Assembly (NCBI GenBank): GCA_964556885.1 | Contig: CAZKYP010000234.1 | Location: 1-5,239 of the forward strand | Source of the DNA: CAZKYP01 sp964556885 | GTDB taxonomy: Bacteria; Planctomycetota; Phycisphaerae; Sedimentisphaerales; Anaerobacaceae | DNA: 5,239 nt | Reading direction: 5' to 3' | Shown here: one piece after another, positions 1 to 5,239 of the stretch | Layout of the letters: each line of letters starts with the position of its first letter | Position numbering within the stretch: the first letter of the stretch is position 1 | Position numbers and translations under genes: made by a program | The notes under the pieces: generated by a model | What the model was told of the DNA's origin: nothing | Databases searched by the model: none | The model's input: the letters and a program-made list of their open reading frames with translations, nothing else

Positions 1-2532
1 GATGGAACCGAGCGCGTGGTCTCGATGGAATTTATCGATCCAAATACGGGTGACAATATACAAATCAATTGCGCTATAGCGATGCAGGGAGGTGTCAGCG
101 GTGGAGGCACCAGTCTTGACAGGTGGAAGATTGACAAGCTCTCCATGCGGCTTAAATTCAAAGACGACACGGACGATGGAACACCTACCGGCGGACCGAC
201 AAAACTGAATTACAAGATTTATAAAGATTCTCCGGTTGATAGCTTTGACACCCTTGTCCTGGACGCCCGTCTTGGGAATACATGGCCGTACGGCGGCGGT
301 GTTACTGATTCCGGCTCTCGACCATGGATACAGGGACGGCCGATCTATCAGCCGGATGTGGCTCAATATACCAGAGACCAGTTTGTCGCAGACATTCAAA
401 ACACTTTGGGCGGCCACAGTCATCACGGCAGGCACATCAATCTGTATATAAATGGTCTGTTTTGGGGAATTTACAACCTTCACGAGCGGCCGGATCACCG
501 ATTTGCCGCTTCGTACTTCGGGGGTAATGCGGACGACTATGATTGTGTTAAGCATAGCAGCAACATGGTTATAAACGGTACTAATACCAGCTTCAATCAA
601 ATGCTCAGTATCGCCGAATCCGGCCTGGCGTCCGACCAGCAGTACCAGTTAATTCAGCAGTACCTCGATGTGGACGACTTTATCGATTATTTGATTCCGA
701 ACTATTACGTCGGGAATTACGACTGGGGCCATAAAAACTGGTATGCCACTCATAATGCCGCCGACCCTAACGGTCGATGGCATTTTCATCACTGGGACGG
801 CGAGCACCTGATGGAAAGCCTTACTGAAAACGTTACCGGTCGAGATAATGCCGGCGGCCCGTCTCACCTGCAGCAGTTACTGGCGCAGAATGCGGAATAC
901 CGTCTTTTGTTTGCCGACCATGTACACCGGCACTTTTTCAACGATGGCGCTCTTACCCCGGAGGGAGCGATTGCCTTGTACCAGATTCGGCTTAACGATG
1001 TTGACAGGGCTGTCGTCGGGGAGTCCGCACGCTGGGGTGACAACCAGATAGACAGGTTTGCACATATCCGTTATATGCGTGATCCTCACTGGCTCCTCGA
1101 ACGAGACTGGTTGTTAGGTACGTATTTCCCGCAGCGTACAGAGATCGTGCTCAATCAATTCAGGTCCAGAGGCTGGTATCCCAGTATCGATGCCCCCGTG
1201 TTCTATGTCAACGGGGTATATCAGCACGGCGGCTATGTCCTTTCCGGTGACCTGTTGTCGATGACCAATCCGAACACGAGCGGAACCGTTTATTATACGC
1301 TTGATGGTTCCGACCCGAGAACGCCGCAGGTATCTGATGACTCGGTTGTCAGTAACACGCTGATAAGTGAGGATGCCGATAAAAGAGCGCTTGTTCCGAC
1401 CGGCGATATAGGTACAAACTGGAGGAGCGGTGCAGGCTTCAACGACTCGGCCTGGCTGCTCTGTACCGGCGGGCCGGGTGGTGTCGGCTACGAAATAAGT
1501 TCTGGTTATGAAAACTTTATCAGCCTTGACCTCGAAGAGCAGATGTATGGAATAAATACGACATGCTATATCCGTATCCCGTTGAACTTTAACGGCGATG
1601 TCGATGTACTCAATTTCATGACACTTAAGATACGGTACGACGACGGCTTCATCGCGTACCTTAACGGCGTTGAGATAGCCAGGCGAAATTTCGACGGTAC
1701 GCCGACTTGGAGCTCCAGTGCCGGCACGAGTCATTCCGACGATGAGGCTGTTCTATTCGAAAGTATTGACATCACCGATTTTCTAAACTATCTCAGGTCG
1801 GGTGAGAACTTATTGGCAATCCATGGCCTGAATACCTCCCTGACAAGCACCGACTTTCTTATATCGGCTGAGTTGATAGCCGGCCGGAGCAGCACGGCCG
1901 GTGCCGGTGAAATCTCACCAAACGCAATCCGATATTCATCGCCGATTACACTTCCACATAGTGCCCGCGTTAAGTCCAGAGTCCTGAACGGTAGCACATG
2001 GAGCGCTCTGAATGAGGCCGTCTTCGCTGTCGGTGAGGTCACGGAGAATCTGCGAATTACCGAGATTATGTACCATCCGTTCGAACCGGCCGATGCGAAT
2101 GAGCCGAATGAGGAATACATCGAGCTGAAAAATATAGGGACAGAATCCATCAATCTGAACTTCGTCAGTTTTACGAACGGAATCGATTTTATCTTCCCGA
2201 ATATGGAACTTATTCCCGGTGACTACGCTGTAGTAATTGAAGATATGAGTGCCTTCAATGCCAAATATGGCCGGGGAATAAATGTAGCCGGGCAGTACAC
2301 CGGCAAGCTCAACAACAATGGGGAAAGAATCCGGCTCGAAGATGCAATCGGACAGCCTATTTTGGACTTTAGTTATAAAGACGGATGGTTCGATATAACC
2401 GATGGTGAAGGTTTTTCTCTTACAATAATAGATCCGGCCAACAATGATATGGATAGCTGGAGTCGGAAAGACTCCTGGCGGCCGAGTGCATATATTGACG
2501 GTTCGCCTGGTTCGGATGATAATAGTTTCTAA
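1..2532 (+). CDS. CotH-type kinase-like / HEX_C-like / beta-sandwich / LTD secreted protein, 3' part (5' end outside window)
   Basis: The frame is open from base 1 to the TAA at 2530-2532, giving 843 residues (numbered here from base 1). The GTG at 16 is not the start: the downstream paralogue aligns across it and has about 350 residues before this point, so the true start lies roughly 1 kb upstream. Residues 1 to about 390 are a CotH kinase-like domain. It shows a GG loop (30-31), a candidate ATP-binding Lys46, an ING-FWG-YN-HERPD stretch (nt 448-495), candidate catalytic residues Asp241, Asn246 and Asp266 (WDGEH), and ESARWGD at 341-347. A chitobiase C-terminal-like domain begins near 398, with YYTLDGSDPR at 431-440. 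It appears interrupted by a beta-sandwich (about 454-628) and resumes at about 638-677. A lamin-tail domain (about 685-838) ends in the typical GSPG, followed only by SDDNSF. No C-terminal anchor or sorting signal is visible. Known CotH proteins phosphorylate spore-coat proteins in Bacillus; here the activity and substrate are unknown. Domain calls are by eye. Confidence 0.9.
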   Translation, partial: DGTERVVSMEFIDPNTGDNIQINCAIAMQGGVSGGGTSLDRWKIDKLSMRLKFKDDTDDGTPTGGPTKLNYKIYKDSPVDSFDTLVLDARLGNTWPYGGGVTDSGSRPWIQGRPIYQPDVAQYTRDQFVADIQNTLGGHSHHGRHINLYINGLFWGIYNLHERPDHRFAASYFGGNADDYDCVKHSSNMVINGTNTSFNQMLSIAESGLASDQQYQLIQQYLDVDDFIDYLIPNYYVGNYDWGHKNWYATHNAADPNGRWHFHHWDGEHLMESLTENVTGRDNAGGPSHLQQLLAQNAEYRLLFADHVHRHFFNDGALTPEGAIALYQIRLNDVDRAVVGESARWGDNQIDRFAHIRYMRDPHWLLERDWLLGTYFPQRTEIVLNQFRSRGWYPSIDAPVFYVNGVYQHGGYVLSGDLLSMTNPNTSGTVYYTLDGSDPRTPQVSDDSVVSNTLISEDADKRALVPTGDIGTNWRSGAGFNDSAWLLCTGGPGGVGYEISSGYENFISLDLEEQMYGINTTCYIRIPLNFNGDVDVLNFMTLKIRYDDGFIAYLNGVEIARRNFDGTPTWSSSAGTSHSDDEAVLFESIDITDFLNYLRSGENLLAIHGLNTSLTSTDFLISAELIAGRSSTAGAGEISPNAIRYSSPITLPHSARVKSRVLNGSTWSALNEAVFAVGEVTENLRITEIMYHPFEPADANEPNEEYIELKNIGTESINLNFVSFTNGIDFIFPNMELIPGDYAVVIEDMSAFNAKYGRGINVAGQYTGKLNNNGERIRLEDAIGQPILDFSYKDGWFDITDGEGFSLTIIDPANNDMDSWSRKDSWRPSAYIDGSPGSDDNSF
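1360..1884 (+). other. Beta-sandwich (jelly-roll-like) domain inserted in a HEX_C-like domain, gene 1
   Basis: About 175 residues (454-628 from base 1) sit between two halves of a chitobiase C-terminal-like domain. The segment has a conserved opening (LVP...W with GGVGY), a CYIRIP strand, RYDDGF-AYLNGVEIA and a final ENLLAIHGLN stretch. This pattern resembles galactose-binding-like/jelly-roll carbohydrate-binding folds common in large secreted proteins. The same segment recurs at the same place in the second gene. Fold and boundaries are inferred from pattern alone. Confidence 0.6.
2053..2517 (+). other. C-terminal lamin-tail domain (LTD) of gene 1
   Basis: The segment opens with LRITEIMYHP and EEYIELKN, the usual first strands of the LTD immunoglobulin-like fold. 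It continues with a LIPGDYAVV strand and a GERIRLED strand, and closes with W...S...GSPG. LTDs in bacterial secreted proteins are generally considered binding or anchoring modules. Only six residues follow, so it forms the true C-terminus of this protein. Confidence 0.75.
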
Positions 2533-2561
2533 AATGCTATTTCAAATTCAGGATTAGAACA
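2533..2561 (+). other. Short intergenic gap between two paralogues, probable operon junction
   Basis: Twenty-nine bases separate the TAA of the first gene from the GTG of the second. The stretch is AT-rich and contains the candidate ribosome binding site. I see no inverted repeat with a T-run that would end transcription, and there is hardly room for a separate promoter, unless one lies inside the end of the first gene. Cotranscription is the simplest reading. Confidence 0.6.
2550..2553 (+). promoter_or_regulatory. Candidate ribosome binding site (AGGA) for the GTG start at 2562
   Basis: AGGA is followed by an 8-base spacer (TTAGAACA) and then GTG. It is a modest match to a Shine-Dalgarno sequence, but it is the only purine-rich site in the 29-base gap at usable spacing. 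It supports GTG 2562 over the later in-frame TTG at 2589 or ATG at 2679. Confidence 0.55.
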
Positions 2562-2633
2562 GTGAGCAGGTCTATCAAATTCTTAACTTTGATTTTTGCA
2601 TCAGCCATAATTTTCGTTTTTCCAGTGGGGGCC
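2562..2633 (+). other. Sec-type signal peptide of the second CotH-like protein
   Basis: The first 24 residues have a short basic start (Ser-Arg-Ser-Ile-Lys), a hydrophobic core (residues 7-22, FLTLIFASAIIFVFPV) and a small-residue end, Val-Gly-Ala, before Tyr25. This fits signal peptidase I cleavage after Ala24. There is no cysteine after the cleavage site, so a lipoprotein is unlikely. The mature protein starts with a polar linker leading into the lamin-tail domain. This is the only direct evidence in the window that the family is exported; the paralogue's N-terminus is not in view. Confidence 0.85.
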
Positions 2634-5239
2634 TACCAGACAGACCAGAGAAATGTCTCTTTGGTGATTAATGAATTCATGGCCACCAACAGCAGCACCA
2701 GCACCACACGGAATCCGCAGGGCGAGTATGAGGACTGGATAGAAATATATAACTACGGTTCTCATACTGTTGACGTTAGCGGGATGTACCTTACCGATAA
2801 TCTCTCCGATCCTGTGAAATGGCGGGTTCCGGACGGAACGTCAATTGCTTCGGGCGGATATTTATTGATATGGGCCGATGAAGATACAACGGCAAGCGGG
2901 TTGCATGCAGGTTTCAAACTCGATGCGGCCGGTGAGGAAATCGGCCTGTTCGATGTCGATGGGATTACATTGATAGATTCCGTTTCTTTCGGCACCCAGA
3001 CCACCGACGTATCATACGGCCGGTACCCGGATGCCGATGATAACTGGCGGTTTCTTACAGTTCCAACTCCAGGTACGAGAAATGAAGATGCCTATCTGGG
3101 CCAGGTTCAGACGCCGAAGTTCAGCCGTGAACACGGTTTCTATAATGAGCCGATTTTTATCACGATTGCCACGGAAACCGAAGACGCCGATATATACTAT
3201 ACGCTTGACGGTTCCGAGCCGGGCCAGATCGGTGCGCGAGGCTCGTCTACAGGGACGCTATATACAGGTCCTGTCCGCGTCAGCGGAACAACCTGTCTGC
3301 GTGCAATCGCAACTGAAGCAGGCTGGCTGTCTTCGAAAATAGAAACTCGGACATACATATTTATCGAAGACGTTATAAGACAATCTCCATCCGGCCAGAG
3401 ACCGGATGCAGAATGGCCTTCCGGCAGTGTCAACGGCCAGGCTATTGATTACGGCATGGATCCCGATATAGTTAACGACTCAAGGTACTCGGGTCAGATT
3501 GATGATGCGCTTTTAGCAGTACCGACTATTTCTCTCGTAACGGCCCTGAGCAACCTGTTCAGCTCATCGTATGGCATCTATGTCAATGCCGATCGAGAAG
3601 GTAGGGACTGGGAGCGGCCGGTTTCGGTTGAGCTTATCAATCCTGACGGGAGTGAAGGTTTTCAGATAGATGCGGGTTTGCGAATCCGGGGAGGGTATAG
3701 CCGCAGGAACAGCAATCCCAAACATGCCTTTCGCCTGTTCTTCAGGCCGGAATATGGCCAGGCAAAGCTCAAGTTCCCGCTATTTGGCGACGAGGGAGTT
3801 GATGAATTCGAAAATGTTGATCTACGGACCAGTCAAAACTATTCCTGGGCAAATGACGGCAGCAGCAATAATACTATGGTTCGCGAGGTATTTTCACGCG
3901 ATTTGCATAGCGAAATGGGCCGCCCGTATACCCGAAGCCGGTATTATCATCTTTATATAAACGGGCAGTACTGGGGTCTCTTTCAGACGGAGGAACGTCC
4001 CGAGGCAAGTTACGCCGCCTCTTATTTCGGCGCCGATAAAGACAATTACGACGTTATGAAATCGGATTCTGGTTACTCGATGACCGCCACCGACGGTAAC
4101 ACCGATGCATATCGCCGGCTCTATAACGCCGTGACAGCAGGTCTTGGTGATAATGCCGCCTACTACAAGGTACAGGGTATAAACCCGGACGGTTCGGTTA
4201 ATCCCGATTACGAAAAGCTGCTCGATGTTGATAATCTCATCGATTATATGATTATAGAATACTACACCAGTGACAAAGACGGGCCCGGCTCACGCTTTGT
4301 CAACAGGCCTAATAATACATATTGCATTTACAATCGTGAAAGTCCGGACGGGTGGAAATTTATCCAGCACGATTCCGAACACACACTTGGTGTCCCTGGA
4401 GACGCCGAAAACATGGTAACGCCGTTTACCACGGCCGGCGCTCAGTGGAACTATTTTAATCCGCACTGGCTGCATGAGCAGTTAATTACAGTAAACGCCG
4501 ATTATCGCCAGCGATTCGCTGACCGTGTTCAAAAGCATCTGTTCAATGATGGTGTGCTGACCGCAGAGGCGTCGATAGCCCGGATCAATAAGCGGGCCGA
4601 ACAAATCGAGTTTGCGATTATTGCCGAGTCGGCGCGCTGGGGAGATGCCATGCGGGGTACGCCTTATACGCAGCAGACCTGGTCCAATGCAGTCAATGGA
4701 GTGAAAGACTGGATTAATAATCGCAATCCTGTTTTACTCAGTCAGTTCCAGTCTCAGAACTGGTTCCCAAGGGTCTCGGCGCCGGCGCTGAGCCGGCAGG
4801 GAGGCCATGTCTCAGGGGCGTTCAGCCTGTCGATGACCGGCCAGACCGGGCAGGTGTATTATACGCTCGACGGTTCCGATCCTCGCCTGCCGGGGACCGT
4901 CCAGCCGGGTGAGATTACAAGTAATATACTGGTTCCTGAAAATGCTGCGAAATATGTGCTCATTCCGATCGAAGAGATCAGCGATGCATGGAAAGGGGGA
5001 CAGGCGTTTAGTCATGCAAACTGGATACAGGGAACCGGGGGAGTCGGTTACGATACCGGGACGGAATATCTGCACCTGATTGATATCGACGTAAGAAATC
5101 AGATGTACCTGTATAACACAAGCTGTTATATCCGGATACCTTTTGTTGTTCATCAGAATCCGATTCCAACCAGTATCATAACTCTCAGAATGCGATATGA
5201 CGACGGATTTGTCGCATATATAAACGGTATCGAAGTGGC
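2562..5239 (+). CDS. Exported LTD / HEX_C-like / CotH-type kinase-like / beta-sandwich protein, 5' part (3' end outside window)
   Basis: The frame is open from GTG 2562 to the window end, with 892 full codons plus two bases and no stop. The GTG is chosen because an in-frame TAG lies upstream at 2523, AGGA sits 8 bases before it, and it gives a clean signal peptide. The first in-frame ATG (2679, residue 40) would remove the signal and the first LTD strand. Domains in order: signal peptide 1-24; lamin-tail domain about 35-174 (VINEFMA at the start, PTPGTRN at the end); chitobiase C-terminal-like domain 184-267 with YYTLDGSEP at 212-220; CotH kinase-like domain about 321-735; a second chitobiase-like domain from 741 with YYTLDGSDPR at 766-775; and a beta-sandwich inserted from about 790 and running off the window. 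In the kinase-like region are RIRGG (374-378), candidate Lys387, Asp573 with a G-rich loop, PNN (583-585), Asp604 in HDSEH, and ESARWGD at 689-695. It is paralogous to the gene upstream. By comparison, about 285 residues should remain. The substrate is unknown. Confidence 0.92.
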   Translation, partial: MSRSIKFLTLIFASAIIFVFPVGAYQTDQRNVSLVINEFMATNSSTSTTRNPQGEYEDWIEIYNYGSHTVDVSGMYLTDNLSDPVKWRVPDGTSIASGGYLLIWADEDTTASGLHAGFKLDAAGEEIGLFDVDGITLIDSVSFGTQTTDVSYGRYPDADDNWRFLTVPTPGTRNEDAYLGQVQTPKFSREHGFYNEPIFITIATETEDADIYYTLDGSEPGQIGARGSSTGTLYTGPVRVSGTTCLRAIATEAGWLSSKIETRTYIFIEDVIRQSPSGQRPDAEWPSGSVNGQAIDYGMDPDIVNDSRYSGQIDDALLAVPTISLVTALSNLFSSSYGIYVNADREGRDWERPVSVELINPDGSEGFQIDAGLRIRGGYSRRNSNPKHAFRLFFRPEYGQAKLKFPLFGDEGVDEFENVDLRTSQNYSWANDGSSNNTMVREVFSRDLHSEMGRPYTRSRYYHLYINGQYWGLFQTEERPEASYAASYFGADKDNYDVMKSDSGYSMTATDGNTDAYRRLYNAVTAGLGDNAAYYKVQGINPDGSVNPDYEKLLDVDNLIDYMIIEYYTSDKDGPGSRFVNRPNNTYCIYNRESPDGWKFIQHDSEHTLGVPGDAENMVTPFTTAGAQWNYFNPHWLHEQLITVNADYRQRFADRVQKHLFNDGVLTAEASIARINKRAEQIEFAIIAESARWGDAMRGTPYTQQTWSNAVNGVKDWINNRNPVLLSQFQSQNWFPRVSAPALSRQGGHVSGAFSLSMTGQTGQVYYTLDGSDPRLPGTVQPGEITSNILVPENAAKYVLIPIEEISDAWKGGQAFSHANWIQGTGGVGYDTGTEYLHLIDIDVRNQMYLYNTSCYIRIPFVVHQNPIPTSIITLRMRYDDGFVAYINGIEV
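2664..3083 (+). other. N-terminal lamin-tail domain (LTD) of gene 2
   Basis: Residues 35-174 carry VINEFMATN, EDWIEIYNYG, a GGYLLIWAD strand, AAGEEIGLFD and the closing W...L...PTPGTRN, which together are the classic LTD pattern. It directly follows the signal peptide, so in the mature protein it is the outermost N-terminal module. Confidence 0.8.
4929..5239 (+). other. Matching inserted beta-sandwich domain, gene 2 (cut by window end)
   Basis: Starting about residue 790, this segment follows the order of gene 1's insert: LVPENA, W-GG with GTGGVGYD, QMYLYNTSCYIRIP and RYDDGFVAYINGIEV. It begins about 15 residues after the YYTLDGSDPR motif, against about 14 in gene 1. About 103 residues are visible before the window ends; the closing strands and the second half of the HEX_C-like domain would lie downstream. 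Confidence 0.6.

Noticed and set aside
16..18. GTG as the start codon of gene 1.
   Set aside because: The reading frame is open upstream to base 1, no ribosome binding site is visible, and the paralogue aligns through this point within its kinase-like domain, so the codon is an internal valine.
1114..1734. A 206-codon open reading frame on the minus strand.
   Set aside because: It lies wholly opposite gene 1, whose frame here encodes conserved HEX_C-like and beta-sandwich motifs shared with the paralogue. The minus-strand product shows no recognizable motif and is best explained as a codon-bias shadow.
2534..2557. A seven-codon ATG frame in the gap between the genes, possibly a leader peptide.
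   Set aside because: It has no clear ribosome binding site, no regulatory codon pattern and no nearby attenuator hairpin; chance is enough to explain it.
3031..3342. A 103-codon + strand frame, and another at 3670-3960, in the region of gene 2.
   Set aside because: Both are out of frame with the continuous 892-codon reading frame that encodes the LTD, HEX_C-like and CotH motifs. They cover its conserved parts and carry no domain of their own.
4781..4797. Inverted repeat GCCGGC-GCTGA-GCCGGC, a possible hairpin.
   Set aside because: The stem is only six bases, lies inside the coding region of gene 2 and has no T-run, so it is not a credible terminator or regulatory site.

Overview
The window is almost entirely coding on the + strand. 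It holds two large tandem genes, both cut by the window edges: the 3' part of one (1-2532) and the 5' part of the next (2562 to beyond 5239). The gap between them is 29 bases. Both products are multidomain, apparently exported proteins built around a CotH-type atypical kinase fold. This is combined with chitobiase/beta-hexosaminidase C-terminal-like (HEX_C-like, FN3-like) beta domains, a jelly-roll-like beta-sandwich and lamin-tail domains (LTD). No RNA gene, mobile element, CRISPR array or convincing terminator was seen.

The two genes are paralogues. Bases 10-1677 of the first line up at protein level with 3612-5237 of the second, from a shared ERxVSxE segment before the kinase glycine loop to a shared YDDGF-AY-NG-E segment in the inserted beta-sandwich. 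The first shows the C-terminal half of the architecture and the second the N-terminal half. If they share one plan, it is: signal peptide - LTD - HEX_C-like - CotH kinase-like - HEX_C-like domain split by a beta-sandwich - (rest of HEX_C-like) - LTD. Each would be roughly 1,180-1,190 residues.

The two kinase-like domains differ at the active-site loops. Gene 1 has the D-W...K-N-W...W-D-G-E-H form. Gene 2 has a longer G-rich/PNN loop followed by H-D-S-E-H. The pair therefore looks like two diverged subtypes kept side by side, probably cotranscribed.

This combination of CotH, LTD and HEX_C-like domains in very large secreted proteins, with balanced base composition, fits a member of the PVC group. 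A planctomycete (Phycisphaerae-like) or a verrucomicrobial/lentisphaeral relative is most likely. This is inference from domain style; there is no phylogenetic marker in the window. The cellular role and substrate of these proteins cannot be read from the sequence.
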